Below, one piece after another: positions 1 through 12,648 of a stretch of DNA of 64,000 nucleotides. Position numbers and translations under genes: made by a program. A model generated the notes under the pieces. It was not told where the DNA came from, made no database searches, and saw only the letters and a program-made list of their open reading frames with translations. The DNA is taken from positions 37,696,001 to 37,760,000 of the forward strand of contig OZ231128.1 in NCBI GenBank assembly GCA_965153355.1, read 5' to 3'. The first letter of the stretch is position 1. Each line of letters opens with the position of its first letter. The DNA is from Flaccisagitta enflata (taxonomy: Eukaryota; Chaetognatha; Sagittoidea; Aphragmophora).

Positions 1-25
1 GGGGTAGAACCGCTTTTCTGCTGAA

Positions 26-162
26 ACAAGGCCAAGTAGGCCAATAAGGTGCGCCGTGTGGATCGTCGAACGAATGCGTTACAGACCAACCAACCAAACG
101 ACCAAACGACCGATTGACCAACGGACACAGCCAATTATAGAGGTGCGTTGGCGCACCTAAAA
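26..162 (+). mobile_element. Family B hairpin-ended element
   Basis: It starts ACAAGGCCAAGTAGGCCAAT, contains TCGTCGAACGAATGCGTTAC and a GACC/AACC array, then GGACACAGCCAATTATAG and a terminal hairpin AGGTGCG-TTGG-CGCACCT followed by AAAAA. A truncated relative with hairpin AGATGCG...CGCATCT lies at 186-277. Confidence 0.75.
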
Positions 163-401
163 ATGCTTGATTTTGATGTTTTTAATGAATGCGTTACCGA
201 CCAACCAACCGACCAACCAACCGACCAACCAACCGACGGACAGAGCCTATTATAGAGATGCGAGGACGCATCTAAAAAGCACACAACTAAAAAGAATATA
301 AGACGTCACTGTATGTAAAGTAAATTCACTTAATTTTCTATTTTACCCACGAAATATGCAAAACTGAAAAAAAAAATTCATTATTGCAATAAGAAAATAA
401 C

Positions 402-603
402 AAGGCCGGATACACAGCTACCCTAGTTGCGTGTGGGTGGGCAGGGGCAGTGATGAAATAGACTAACCAAGCATTTGGGCAGGAGCAATAACGTCAAAAC
501 AGCAAGTAAATGCCGAAAAAGCATAGTGGGACGGACCAACCAACGGATGGACCAACCAACAGACAGAGCGGGTTGTAGAGTCGCGTGCATGCAACTAAAA
601 ATG
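402..603 (+). mobile_element. Family A hairpin-ended element
   Basis: It starts ACAAGGCCGGATACACAGC, has GGGTGGGCAGGGGCAGTGA and GGACCAACCAAC runs, and ends GGTTGTAGAGTCGCGTGCAT...CTAAAAA. The same structure occurs at 12422-12648, 48189-48385 and inverted at about 6349-6536. Confidence 0.75.
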
Positions 604-879
604 TTGTTAAATCATCTAATTCACATGTTGCTTTTTTTTCTTGATTGAAAACGAGAAAAGTCTGTTATTCTATATGCTGAGAAGAGAAAAAAAAACTCCA
701 CTGGAATCCTTATTGGATAACCGATTCAGATAAGTATTTTGACTAGCAAATGCAGAAAAAGAAATTAATCAAAGGAAAATAAAAAAATTTAAAGAGTGAG
801 GTTCATTATTTCAGATGCCTTGGCAACCATCTCAGCCAGCGAGAATGCAACATTGTTTTGTGAAAAATAACCACAGCTA

Positions 880-1431
880 CAGAATGATGGGAGCAAAGAC
901 GACCTAGACTGGAAAATCTATGCTGATTAAAAGTTGTTTCTCTGCTTGAATTTGTAAGCTTTTCTTATTCTTCAACTTGTGACTCGACCTCATTAGGACT
1001 TCATTTTTCAACATTCTAACCCAGGCCATCAGATCGAGCTAAAAATTTTATATAATTTTGAAAAAAAGATCAGCTCAACTGGATTATTTTTACAGGTTTT
1101 ACAGTTATTTTTCAAGAAGAATAATTATGTAAATTAATATCTTCGCAAACATTAAAACAGGCATAGAACCTGTAAAAATAGTCCGATTGGGTTGATTTTT
1201 TTTCTTCAAAATTATATAAAGTTTTCTGCCCAATTTAATGAGCTAGGTTAAAACATTGAAAAATGAAGTCCTGATGATGTTAAATCAAGTTGAAAAATGA
1301 AAGAAGTCAATGTATTCAAGCAATAGAGCAACTTTTAATTAATATAGATTTAAATCTTTTATACATCAAATAAAATTAAGATACTTAAAATCTATCCTCC
1401 AGTCTAGGTCATCTTTGCTCCCATCGCACTG
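880..1431. mobile_element. Palindromic MITE with TA target duplication
   Basis: The left end CAGAATGATGGGAGCAAAG and the inverted right end CTTTGCTCCCATCGCACTG are each flanked by TA. Inverted similarity continues inward for about 200 bp. There is no coding capacity. TA flanks and CAG ends fit a Tc1/mariner-pogo type, by inference. Confidence 0.7.
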
Positions 1432-1971
1432 TAGCTGGAAATTTCTGATCCATGACTAGAAACGCAAACGCAATGCATGACTAGCAATGCAAACATGATG
1501 CATGAATCATTTGCATCAGTTCTACGAGTCGATTCCATGGCAATATTTTTTCTCGTACCTCTAATGAAAAGGGTTCACAGTTTCGCCTCTAGCCATTTTC
1601 CGCCATATTGCAGGAGATTTTTAAAAACAGATTTAGAATCAGCAAAGCTTAATCTACAAGGCTTATGGGCAAACATGACCACACGGTTCTTGGATTTTGG
1701 TCAAAACAAGGTTTTATAAGCATCTTTTTATTTTCTGTAAATTATTATTATTTTCATCGCCAAAAAAACTACTGTGGACTGACTCTGGGATGAATTAAGC
1801 AAAGTCTGATAAAAATAATGATATTTTCTTAAGTTTTGTAGCAGATTTTTTCTCTCCCTCAATTGCTCTGAGTTGGCGCGTGTTAGTAGCCTACTCAAAG
1901 CCACAAACACGTTTTTCTGGTAGGTTTTTTAATTCGCGATTTTTACAGCCTTCATCCCGAAAAAATATTGG

Positions 1972-2062
1972 CCTCTTGCAGGGATCAAACCCACGCTCAA
2001 AAGTAATTTGACCAATAGAGCTTGGAGTCTTCGCCTTAATCACCTGCGCCACTGAGACTCAT
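1972..2062 (-). repeat. tRNA-like segment (possible SINE head or tRNA pseudogene)
   Basis: On the minus strand AGTGGCGCAGGTGATTAAGG resembles an A box of leucine/serine type, and 40 bases later GGGTTTGATCCC resembles a B box. The acceptor stem does not pair convincingly, so it is not called as a functional tRNA. Confidence 0.4.
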
Positions 2063-2212
2063 TTACATTAATTAGAAATTTTTTTCTGGTAAACTTGTTT
2101 AATAGAGAGGCAATCGAATAAGAAAGCCATTACAGAACTGAACCCCCATAAAGTGATCCAAAGTTGTTAAGATAACTTGATAAGGCCACTGAAATTCCAC
2201 TGATTGAGTGAT

Positions 2213-2308
2213 TGTCCTTATGGCGTGGTTGGTAAGGGTATTGACTTCAAAAACGAGGAAAGTCAATTTCATCAGACAACTTGGAGTGGGTTCGAATTTA
2301 CCTTGTGC
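2213..2308 (+). repeat. Second tRNA-like segment, opposite orientation
   Basis: ATGGCGTGGTTGGTAAGGG (A-box-like), then a strong stem TTGACTT...AAGTCAA and GGGTTCGAATTTACC (B-box-like). The acceptor stem is not evident. It diverges from the segment at 1972-2062, about 150 bp away. Confidence 0.4.
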
Positions 2309-2750
2309 CCCATATTTTTTCAGGGAGAGTGAGGTAAAATCGCGTTTGTGTCTTTGAGTAGGAACACACCCTTTATGACATAAGTATCACACACGTTTTA
2401 TGGTTGCATAACTGGTATGCAGGCTATGAGTTCCCCCTTATTTCCATGTCTACATGACTGATCAGATGAATAATCACATTAATTGGGTGGATTTTTCTTC
2501 TACACTATGTTTATTCTTCTGTCTTACTAGAGGGCTTAATTCACATGCTATGAAAACAAAAGAAAAGAAAGATAAGAGTGCGAACCTCACCAACAAATCC
2601 ATCCCATGTCTTTTTCTTTGCTTGTCCACGGTTTGGCTCTCATTTCTCCATTTGCTTTCAGCGATCCTGAGCTAGATTCATTACCCAGGATGTGAGGTTT
2701 TAAGCTTCTTCCTCTTTACCCACGTGAAAAAGGGATTGAACGGAATTTGA

Positions 2751-2755
<5 letters not shown>

Positions 2756-2816
<61 letters not shown>

Positions 2817-2865
2817 CAGAGACAGAGAGACAGAGAGAGACAGAGAGAGACAGACAGACAGACAA
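2756..2865. repeat. (GA)n then (GACAGA)n microsatellite
   Basis: A pure GA run passes into GACAGA-type repeats. Open frames through it are repeat translations only. Confidence 0.95.
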
Positions 2866-3589
2866 ACATGGAAACTTTTCAAGTATATGGAGAGAGAGAC
2901 ATAGCCATGAAGATCGGATCAGATAGAATCACACACAGACAGTGACATTGATACTGACACTGACAGACAGAGACAGAGATTAAGAAAAAGAGAAAAGAGG
3001 GGCCAATCTTTCCTTATTTGCACCAATCTAAAATCCATCCTGATTTTTGCCTCATGTTTGCTCTTCTTCACTTCTCTCCGACTCCCGTCTCTTACTCAGG
3101 AGAGCGAGAGGGGGAGAAATCGACGAAGACTTTCATGACTTTTTACTCCAAGGGAAACAATTGGAAATGTTTTAGGGGGTTTTACCGATCGGGGTTCAGT
3201 GATTGGGTGGCAGGAGTGAATTTGGAATGTGAAAGAGTGCCTAATGTTGAAATACTAAGAATTGTAGAGAAATGATAAGGAAATAAGATCAAAAGATAAT
3301 ATAATTCGGATCAAAGAAATTTTTCCTGCCTCTGAGATACGTAGATTTTTACATTTTCGTAGGCTGAAACCGGTCCACTTATTTTGCTAGTAAGCCTAGT
3401 AAGCCTAGTAGAGTAACTCTTGATCGGTTACACAAATCTGGATTAGAGGGTATGTTTGCCCCTTCATGGTCCATGGGCACAGGGTGCATGTACTTGGATG
3501 TAACTGATTATTTCTACATTTTCTGTATGTTTGTACAACGTGAAACATTTCAGAACACGGCCGAATATACGGCAGCATTATTCTCGGAT

Positions 3590-3725
3590 GGGTGGGCAGG
3601 AGCGGAAAACCTCAAAAAACAGTTTTGTGACGGACCGACGGACCGACGGACCAGTGGACATACGGACCAATGGACCGCCGGACCGATGAACCCACGGACC
3701 GAAAAGCGTGTCCGCGACTAAAAAT
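3590..3725 (+). mobile_element. Family A/B-type element, truncated 5' part
   Basis: GGGTGGGCAGGAGCGG is followed by an array of GACCGACG-type units and ends GCGTGTCCGCGACTAAAAA, the family's hairpin-type terminus. Confidence 0.65.
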
Positions 3726-3734
3726 GCTTATCGA

Positions 3735-4260
3735 CCCACCGCGAATTTGACTTTTCATGATAGCCTCATGGTGGTTGTGGTTAAAAATTTAGAATGCTGG
3801 ATTTTGGTCGTTTTGGCCTCAAAATCGGGCCCCTTCGGCTTTGACATCGCATCTAAAACTCATGAGATTATAAAACTAGAGCTCCAGAGCATCTAAAACT
3901 CATGAGATTATAAAACTAGAGCTCCAGAGCAATCCGCATGTTTCATTTCTTAATTCTTTATTTGTTGAGATTTGAAAGCATTTCAAAGATGAAAGGGTAT
4001 GGAGGACAAATTGTAGCCTTAATTTCTGTGGCAATTATGACATTTTTCACGGATTTCACAAATGGCGAGGTGACCTCAAATTGAGGCAAAATGACCAAAA
4101 ATTGTCATTAATCTTTGAAATTCTTAAAAATTTTAATACAGAAACATATTGATTTGCCGTTTTCACCACTGGTTAGCTGTTGAGCACTAGTTAATTTGTT
4201 TTCGTTTTACAAATTGGAGGTGGCCTAGTTATTCATCCAATAGGATCATCCTTAAAATTT
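3735..4260. repeat. Fragment related to the 45112-46458 and transposon-arm repeats
   Basis: It contains CATGGTGGTTGTGGT, then a block with CATGAGATTATAAAACTAGA and CAATCCGCATGTTTC, shared with 45220-45365 and 27060-27150. A 40-bp piece (3851-3930) is present twice in tandem. Confidence 0.7.
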
Positions 4261-4344
4261 CAAAAAGAATATGCAAATTTTGATCAAAAATACCTTTTTA
4301 CTTTAGTCTTAAACTTCCTACGTCACTTCTCTTTTTACCTGCCT

Positions 4345-4760
<416 letters not shown>

Positions 4761-5193
4761 GCAACGCCCCAATTTAGAACTTCATATCCGTCTCGATTAT
4801 CACGACTGTTTTCTCTGGGGCATTTCTCAGGGCATTTAAAGACAATAGGCACTTGGAGACGGCCAAATGTATGATTGCTCTGGGAAACTCTGATTTAGAC
4901 GCGGAAAATGAAATTATTATTAAACAACCCATGGTTTGCATGTTTCCTCTTTTTACCCACTTTTGTTTTCGCGTTGCTGCCTTGCCATGCTGTTATGCAA
5001 AACCATTAAGTAAGAAGCAGCGCATTTGGAACCGCTGATCATATCCCTTTTTTGAATGATCTTTTCTGTCTTTTTGCTCTCTGGAACTTCAGGACCGATT
5101 GGTAGCAGTGGCGCCAAAAAAGCAGTAAGAGAAAATTAGAAGAGGAAGAAAAACACGAGTCAAAGAGGAACAGAGCATGAGAGAGAAAGAGAA

Positions 5194-5198
<5 letters not shown>

Positions 5199-5238
<40 letters not shown>

Positions 5239-5880
5239 AAAAGACAGCCAGGTAGGGGAAACAGAAGGAAGCAGCAAGAGAAAGAAGAAATAGACTCGGC
5301 CATAGGATTATCAGGTAAGTGCATGAAGTGTTGCTAATACTACGCGAATCAATATAAACAAGGCCAAGAGATGTCCAATAGATGCGTCCTCTTTAGATAT
5401 AAGATATTATCATACAAATCATTAAGATATAAAGATATTAAGATATAATGATATGAAAATATAAGCATTCAGAGATAAAGAGAAAAATATAAACTGATTG
5501 CTCTTTCCCCCCCCTCCCACGCCTCTCCACCCCTCCCCACCCCACACCTCCCCACCCCTCCCCCACGCCTCCCCACCCCTCACCCCCACGCCTCCCCCCT
5601 CATATAGGAGACAAAAGAGACAAAAGAGACAAAAGAGACAAAAGAGACGAAAGAGACAAAAGAGATGAAAGAGACATAAGAAATATAAGAGACATGAAGA
5701 GACATGAAGAGACATGAAGAGAAATGGAAAAAAAAACCTTAAAAATCGCGTTTGAAAATTTAGCGTTACGGATCTTCAGACCTTCCTTCCTTCCTTCCTT
5801 CCTTCCTTCCTTCCTTCCTTCCTTCCTTCCTTCCTTCCTTCAGACCCTCTTATAGAGATGCGAGGACGCGTCTAAAAACC
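5199..5880. repeat. Low-complexity block: GA, CCCCACC, AAAGAGAC, CCTT arrays
   Basis: GA at 5199-5238, C-rich CCCCTCCCCACGCCT repeats at 5505-5600, AAAGAGAC repeats at about 5610-5710, CCTT at 5776-5840. The CCTT array abuts a family B end (CTTATAGAGATGCGAGGACG ... CTAAAAA) to 5877. Nothing coding was seen. Confidence 0.85.
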
Positions 5881-6060
5881 GAAACAATCAAAAAAAAAAA
5901 AAAAAAAAAATCATCGTCACATATTTTTAAAGGGATTTTGAGGATTTTTGTTCTTGATCAGTCATCAGTCCCAGGTTTGAATTTTGAACGATTTAAAACT
6001 TAGAACTTCCCTTCAGTAAACTCCTATTTTGTTTATTTATTCTTCAGTAGCATTGCAAAA

Positions 6061-6282
6061 TTAGGCATCGCAATTGGTTTTAGTTCTCAATAACCAACTT
6101 TGATTGTCGATTGGTTGGTCCCACATTGATTTTTCGTCGTTTACAGGCGGTTCTTGCGTCACAATCCCTGCCTGAATGTATGCGACTTGTATCCAGCTTT
6201 GTTCCTTTTTCCTATAACATTTATAAATGAATGAGGCTAGAAATGCCAGAATGGTGGCGAGTGAAAACAATCCAAATGCCTT
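6061..6282 (-). CDS. Putative last exon of a minus-strand membrane protein
   Basis: Acceptor ACGCCTTTAG (minus strand) precedes 74 codons ending in a TAA. The frame begins KAFGLFSLATILAFLASFIY, a hydrophobic segment long enough to span a membrane, then KCYRKKEQSW, a basic stop-transfer stretch, and a polar tail ending LLRTKTNCDA. It fits the C-terminal exon of a type I membrane protein. No poly(A) signal was assigned. Supporting upstream exons are proposed at 9882-9953 and 11216-11284, both phase 0. Confidence 0.4.
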   Translation of the reverse strand, partial: KAFGLFSLATILAFLASFIYKCYRKKEQSWIQVAYIQAGIVTQEPPVNDEKSMWDQPIDNQSWLLRTKTNCDA

Positions 6283-6348
6283 CTAAAGGCGTAAATTTAG
6301 ATGATTATTCTAAAATCAAGAAACTGCAATTGAAATGTTGGTTTTTTG

Positions 6349-6536
6349 TTGACTCTACACCCCGCTTTGTCGGTCATTCGGTCCGTCCATCAGTCCGTCC
6401 TGCGGTCCATCACACTTTTTTTGGTTTTAGCGGTCTTTGGCCACACTGCTCCTTCCCAAATGATCAATTGACCTCAGATTCGGCCCCTGCCCACCCGCAC
6501 GCGATTGGGGTGGCCGTCTATCCGGCCTTGTTATTC
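6349..6536 (-). mobile_element. Family A element, inverted
   Basis: Reverse orientation: GACTCTACACCCCGCTTTGT, GGTCCGTC arrays, GCCCCTGCCCACCCGCACGC, ending ATCCGGCCTTGT. The hairpin arm at its terminal side is eroded. Confidence 0.7.
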
Positions 6537-7094
6537 ATTAATTCGCGGAGTATCCACTTAGTGAAAGAAAGAAATACTAATGTATATAACGGTGATTCAC
6601 GGGATTGTGTGGTTTCACCCAGTTCTTTAGTAAAATTGGATTTTATTTTTTTTTTTGCTGATTTTATTTATACCACCACCACTGTTTGCCCTTAGTCCAA
6701 TTGAACTGTCTATCGGTCTTTTTTTCCACGTTCGATTTGTCTTTCTCGCTATTACATTTTAAGTGACAGCCCAACGACATGCTGTTCAACCGACAGAAGG
6801 ACCTTACGTTTTGCCGGGGGCGAGGGTTATCTAGCAAAAGAAAAAGAAAAAAAGGGGGGGGGGAAGGAAAACCCGCGAGTAAGCAAAAGGGGAAAAAAGG
6901 AAGCTACATGAGGGTTTTCTTTGTGTAGAAAATGTTTCGTCACATGTTTCACTTTTCATACATATGAAAAGGAAAAGAGGGTAATGAGAAAAGCGCCAAC
7001 GATTCCTCGGAGAATTTGGGGGTCGGCAGAAAAGCTCTGTTCGCAGTCGTTTTCACGCGCGCGCAACTGCGCATGCAGACGTGTCCATAACTCT

Positions 7095-7300
7095 GTGAGT
7101 ATATGGGGGCGTTTATAGTCGGAGACAATCGCGTTTTGAACGGGCCACTCGGTCGCTCGCTAGTAGCGAGTCGCTACGTTCGTTCACTCGCACCGCTCAC
7201 TCCGCTCACTCGCGCCGCAGCGCTCCGCTTTGCTACGCTCACTCCGTTCACGGGCTCGCTCACTCCCTCGTGGGACAGTCGAAATTCCTAGATATGTGTT
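7095..7300 (+). repeat. CTCGCTC-rich interspersed repeat (intact copy)
   Basis: It contains GGAGACAATCGCGTTTTGAA, CGGGCCACTCGGTCGCTCGC and CTCCGCTCACTCG runs, ending near GGGACAGTCGAAATT. A second copy at 44990-46575 is split by a MITE, so this copy shows the uninterrupted state. Confidence 0.7.
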
Positions 7301-7449
7301 TCACCGAACCAAACGCGCTTTTCATCTTTGCTAGAAACACACCCTGAGTATACATATACACACTCGAGAGTTGAAGCGTTTTGTAATTATGTATGTGCGC
7401 ATTTCTGTCTGTGTGTGCGCCATTGCGTGTGAATGGGTGGAAAATGAAA

Positions 7450-7457
7450 GGAGAGAG

Positions 7458-7498
<41 letters not shown>

Positions 7499-8756
7499 CA
7501 AGGTCGCCAATTGGAAAGTGAGACAGAGCAGTGAACATGAAGAGAGAAAGGCCAGTGGAGAAGACATAATGGGAGATAATGATCATTGTAGTAAATGGGA
7601 AGTTTCTAGTATGAAAGACCAACAAAACGAGGCCTCCAGACAGCCAGGAAGCTAGACAACCCACAATGAGACCTGGAACTTTGAGGACATCTGGAGGAAG
7701 ACAGAAAGAATGAGAGAGATGAATCACGATTGAAACGGAGCAGGAAGAAAGAAGGTAGGAAAGAAGGAATGAAGGAAGGAATAATGGAAGGAATGAAGGA
7801 GCGAAGGAGAGAAAGAAGGAAAGAACTAATGAAGAAAAGATGGAACGAAAGAGGGAAGAAAGAAAGGAAGGAACGGAAAAAAGAAGGAAGGAAGGAAGGA
7901 AGGAAGGAAGGAAGGAAGGAAGGAAGAAAGGAAAGAAGGAGGGATGGAAGGAAGGTAGAAAGGAAGGAAGGAAGGGAGAAAGGAAGGAAGGAAGGAAGGA
8001 GAGAAGGAAGGAAGCAGGGCGAAAAGAGGGAACAAGACAGGAAAGCTAGGTAAGAAAGTGACAAGCCCGACCAGGCAACGATGCGTCCGGGCTGTGTCTC
8101 TACGTGTATTGATCATTTGACATATATTTAGATACAGATGGACGAACAGACAGGGGGAAAAGGCTCTCAAGACATGTTAGTTGATCATTTGTTTCCTGAG
8201 CCGGACCAAGCTACCGCGGGGCCCTAGGCTTGAGAGCTACCGCGGGGCCCCCTAACCCCCCCCCCGTTTGCTCTCCCCCCATTGCTGTTACTCTTTTTCG
8301 ACATTTCTAAAAACTAGCGGAGCTAAACAAGAAAGGCATTCGTCTTTCTAAGCTGATGAGCCTAATCAAAAACAAAGTCAAATGTTTAATGAAAGTTTTT
8401 TGATAGAAAATTGAAACAAAAGCGAACAAGAAAAAAAAAGTTTTTCTTTCTTTCTTCCTTTCTAACTTTTTCATTCATTCTTTTTTTTCTTTTCAACTTC
8501 CTTCTTTCTCTCTTTCTTTTCAACTTCATTCATTCTTTTTTTCTTTCTTTTTAACTTCATTCATTCTTTTTTTTTCAACATCATTCATTCATTCTTTTTT
8601 TGTTTGTTTTCCTTCTTTCTTTCTTTCTTTTCAACTTCATTCTTTCTTTTTGATTTCATTCATTCATTCATTCATTCTTTCTTTTCAACTTTATTCATTC
8701 ATTAATTCTTTTCAACTCCATTCATTCATTCTTTCTTTCTTTTCAACTTTATTTAT

Positions 8757-8832
<76 letters not shown>

Positions 8833-8965
8833 TTTCTTCTTTCTTTTTCTTCTCTTTCTTTTTTCTCCCTCTTTTTCTTCTCCCTTTTTCCTCTTCCCCT
8901 TTTTCCAAAGGGTAGGGGCTGTACCGCGGGGCCCCCCTTTCCGCGGGGCCTAAGGCTTAAGCCTT
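7450..8965. repeat. GA, GGAA and TTTC arrays with CCGCGGGGCCC boxes
   Basis: (GA)n at 7450-7497, (GGAA)n at about 7731-8035, TTTC/TTCATTCA repeats at 8440-8880. TACCGCGGGGCCC occurs at about 8212-8251 (twice) and again at about 8921-8960. These boxes bracket the T-rich array and may be ends of one element. No gene was seen. Confidence 0.8.
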
Positions 8966-9059
8966 ATAAGCCTAATGGGTGGTCCAGCTCAGTTTGTTTC
9001 AGTAAAGGATCTCACCGTGGCCAAAAACAACTGAGAAACGCGTTTTTTGCACAGGCGTA

Positions 9060-9175
9060 ACGGACGGGCCGACCGACCGACGGACGGACCGACGGACGGA
9101 CCGACGGACGGACCGACGGACGGACGGACAGACCCTCTTGTAGAGATGCGGTTCTGACGGACGCATCTAAAAACT
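9060..9175 (+). mobile_element. Family B-type end with GACGGACC array
   Basis: A GACGGACCGACG array followed by GACCCTCTTGTAGAGATGCG and GACGCATCTAAAAA. The hairpin is AGATGCG...CGCATCT. Confidence 0.7.
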
Positions 9176-9177
9176 GA

Positions 9178-9440
<263 letters not shown>

Positions 9441-9509
9441 AAGAGAAGTCTGTAAACTCCAATAGCGCGAAAAGGAGTTTTGTCTGACGTAAGCTCAAAG
9501 AAACAAAAA

Positions 9510-9642
9510 AACAAGGCCAAGTAGGCCAATAAGGTGCGACGTGTGGATCGTCGAACGAATGCGTTACCGACAGACAGACAGACCAACCGACCGACCAACC
9601 AACGGACACAGCCAGTTATAGAGGTGCTATGTCGCACCTAAA
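9510..9642 (+). mobile_element. Family B element
   Basis: ACAAGGCCAAGTAGGCCAAT ... GGACACAGCCAGTTATAG and hairpin AGGTGCT...CGCACCT then AAAAAAAA. It is almost identical to the next copy. Confidence 0.8.
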
Positions 9643-9690
9643 AAAAAAGAGAGAGAGAGAAACACAAACATTGAGACAGATAGTCACAGA

Positions 9691-9830
9691 ACAAGGCCAA
9701 GGAGGCCAATAAGGTGCGACGTGTGGGTTGACGTACGAATGCGTCACCGACCAGCCAACCGACCGACCAACCAACCAACCGACCAACCGACGGACACAGC
9801 CAGTTACAGAGGTGCTTCATCGCACCTAGA
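9691..9830 (+). mobile_element. Family B element, second copy
   Basis: ACAAGGCCAAGGAGGCCAAT ... CAGCCAGTTACAG and AGGTGCTTCATCGCACCTAG. It lies 49 bp after the previous copy, in the same orientation. Confidence 0.8.
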
Positions 9831-9881
9831 AAGAAAACAGACAATTGTGGATAGATGGTGGAAGGGAGTGCGCGGTTTAAC

Positions 9882-9953
9882 GTTGATGAATATCGTGTTT
9901 GCCTGGTTAGACTCGACTGAATCGCGGAGGGGCGAAGTTATCAGAGCGTGAAT
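9882..9953 (-). CDS. Putative internal exon of the minus-strand membrane protein
   Basis: Minus-strand acceptor TTTTCTTTTCCTAG and donor AAC|GTTAAA enclose 72 bp in phase 0-0, encoding IHALITSPLRDSVESNQANT then IFIN. There is no domain signature. It is supported only by splice signals and by phase agreement with 11216-11284 and 6061-6282. Confidence 0.3.
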
Positions 9954-10134
9954 CTAGGAAAAGAAAAGAAAGGACGTTTCTGCTAAACTTTGATGATGAA
10001 GTGAGAGGGAGGAGAGGGAAAATTCCATCGCGCTCATTCCACGATGATTTGTCATTTTTGTCAAAACGATTCAAAGAGATATATCAAAACGATAGGCAAC
10101 ATTGGTATCAGTCAATATGAAGAATCATTTAAAA

Positions 10135-10580
10135 CTAGTCATCCAAGGATCGCACATGGTCAGGGGTACCCGATGCCCTGCTTGGAGTGATCAAGTGAAG
10201 TAGTTGAGTGAGAGCAGGGCTGATGTCCTGTAGGACACAGGGGTGAATATCGAGACGTCCTGAGGCGGATTTGAAGTCGGGATGGCAGAATTTAGTATGA
10301 AAGAGCAGATTTGAGGTTTGGGGGTCAGGCTTGAGGCCAAGGGAACGAATTTGAGGCTTGAAGAGTTGACTTGAGCTCTTGAGGGCTAAATTGAGGTCCA
10401 AAAGGGCTAATTATAGGGCTCAGAGGGCCAAAATCAGGCCTGCAAATTTGAGCCTCCGATGGCAAAGGGGGGGGGAATGGAAGGATGGATGGAAGGACGA
10501 TAGGACGGAAGGATGGACATCTCGAAAATCCCCCCTGTGTCCTACAGGACATCGGTCCTTTGGGGCCGCTGCCCAAAAAA
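10135..10580 (-). mobile_element. Family C element, inverted
   Basis: Reading minus: GGGCAGCGGCCCCAAAGGAC, GTCCTGTAGGACACAGGG, GGATGGAAGG and ~21-bp GAGG-type repeats, the inverted partner of GTCCTGTAGGACACAGG, then GGGTACCCCTGACCAT. A palindromic block GATGTCCTGTAGGACACAGG (10222-10241) recurs inverted at 10532-10551. Confidence 0.75.
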
Positions 10581-10611
10581 ACAGTGACGATACCTGCTGT
10601 TATTCGAAGAA

Positions 10612-11010
<399 letters not shown>

Positions 11011-11215
11011 CATTTAATTCGACCCAAATAGTTAGCGCTACAAAACGATCAATACAAATCATCAAATAATTATTTAATTTATCGTGGAATAAAGCAAAAA
11101 GTAATGCAACAGCTACTATATACATGTGGGTCAGGGTTAGTGAAGAGCTTTGTAGACGGTATTTACTATGTGAGAGGAATCTTTTGGGAACGGATACTGC
11201 TCGAGGCTCACTCAC

Positions 11216-11284
11216 CTTTTCGAAATATTTCTTGTCCTTAGTGTTGGTCAATTCAATGATAAAGAAAAACAAATCGAAACGGAA
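11216..11284 (-). CDS. Putative internal exon of the minus-strand membrane protein
   Basis: The minus-strand acceptor has a C/T-rich tract, a CTTAAT-like branch sequence and GCTTAG; the donor GAAAAG|GTGAGT is near consensus. The 69-bp phase 0-0 exon encodes FRFDLFFFIIELTNTKDKKY then FEK. The function is unknown. Confidence 0.35.
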
Positions 11285-11379
11285 CTAAGCATTAAGGTTG
11301 GAGGGGGGGAGGGGTTGTCATAATCCGCTTGGTCCTCCCGCTTATTTCTTTCTTTACATCATTCCTTCGCCGACTAGCG

Positions 11380-11560
11380 ACTCTAAAAGAGGCTTTGTCC
11401 GTCCGTCGGTCCGGTTTATTGATCCATTAATGCGTCGGTCACGCTCGATTAGGAAAGTGTGAAACTGCATTTTTAGTTGTATATAGGAAGATTTGTGCAT
11501 CCGTTGATCCATCCGTCCGGCCATCCGTTGGTTGGTAGGTTGGTCCGTTGGTTCGTTCAA
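11380..11560 (-). mobile_element. Family A-like element remnant, inverted
   Basis: GACTAGCGACTCTAAAAGAG is followed by GTCCGTCCGTCGGTCCGG and GAAAGTGTGAAACTGC, matching the inverted copy at 58365-58545 (AGTCGCGGACTAGCGACTCT...). Confidence 0.55.
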
Positions 11561-11764
11561 GTCGAAAGTCTGTCAATTACGATGCTTCAGTTGTTATTGC
11601 GTGTGTGAGAGGGTGTGCTTGTGCGGGTTGTGTGTGTGTTTTTGTGCGTTTGTGTGTTTGTATGTTTGTGTGTGTGTTTGTGTGTGGGGGGGGGGGGAGG
11701 GTTGTGGATAAGGGTATGCACCCCCGTCCGCGAAGATATTTCAACCCGGCGTTACTTGTGTTCC

Positions 11765-11887
11765 CTTCTTTCTTTCTTTTTTCCCGTTCTTTCTTTCTCG
11801 CTTACTTTGTTTTTTGTTTCTTTGTTTGTTTCCTTTTTTTCCTCTTTCTTTTCTTCGATCATTCATTCATTCAATCTTTCTTTCTTC

Positions 11888-11954
<67 letters not shown>

Positions 11955-11956
11955 TT

Positions 11957-11987
<31 letters not shown>

Positions 11988-12059
11988 TTCTTCTTCCTTT
12001 CTTTCTTTCTTCTTCAGCTTTCTTCAGCGCTACCATTGTATCGATCATTTATTCATTCA

Positions 12060-12132
<73 letters not shown>

Positions 12133-12156
12133 TTCTTTCTTTCTTTCTTTCTTTCC

Positions 12157-12245
<89 letters not shown>

Positions 12246-12247
12246 TC

Positions 12248-12324
<77 letters not shown>

Positions 12325-12648
12325 TCGTTCTTTCTTCCTTTCTTTCTTTCTTGCTTTCTTTCGTTCTCTCCTCCTTTCTTTCTTCTTCTTCCTTCTTCAG
12401 CTTTCTTAAGCGCCAACAAAAAACAAGGCCGGATACACGGCTACCCCAGTCGCGTGCGGGTGGGCAGGAGCAGTGCTGGAGAAGGTCACCAGGGCATCGG
12501 GGCAGGAGCCGTATGCTCAAAAAGCTCAAAAACGCCAAAAAAGTAAAAAGGGGACCGACCGACCGACCAACCGACCGACCGACCGACCGACCGACCGACC
12601 GACCGACCGACATAGCGGGGTGTAGAGTCGCGTAGCACGCGACTAAAA
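11765..12648. repeat. (CTTT)n array followed by a family A element
   Basis: About 630 bp of CTTT repeats (11765-12395) with two ATTCATTCAATC islands. Then a full family A copy 12422-12648: ACAAGGCCGGATACACGGCT ... (GACC)n ... AGAGTCGCGTAGCACGCGAC and TAAAAA, with perfect hairpin AGTCGCG...CGCGACT. Confidence 0.85.

Noticed and set aside
4775-4933. 52-codon minus ORF and an overlapping plus-strand exon-like frame ([20 protein letters not shown])
   Set aside because: Both strands are open over the same stretch, and neither has a partner exon or a recognised domain.
9721-9951. 76-codon plus ORF
   Set aside because: Most of it is the GACC array of a family B element.
11548-12635. Frames of 200-330 codons rich in Phe/Ser/Leu or Lys/Glu/Arg
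   Set aside because: Frames across the (CTTT)n array; no splice or domain evidence.
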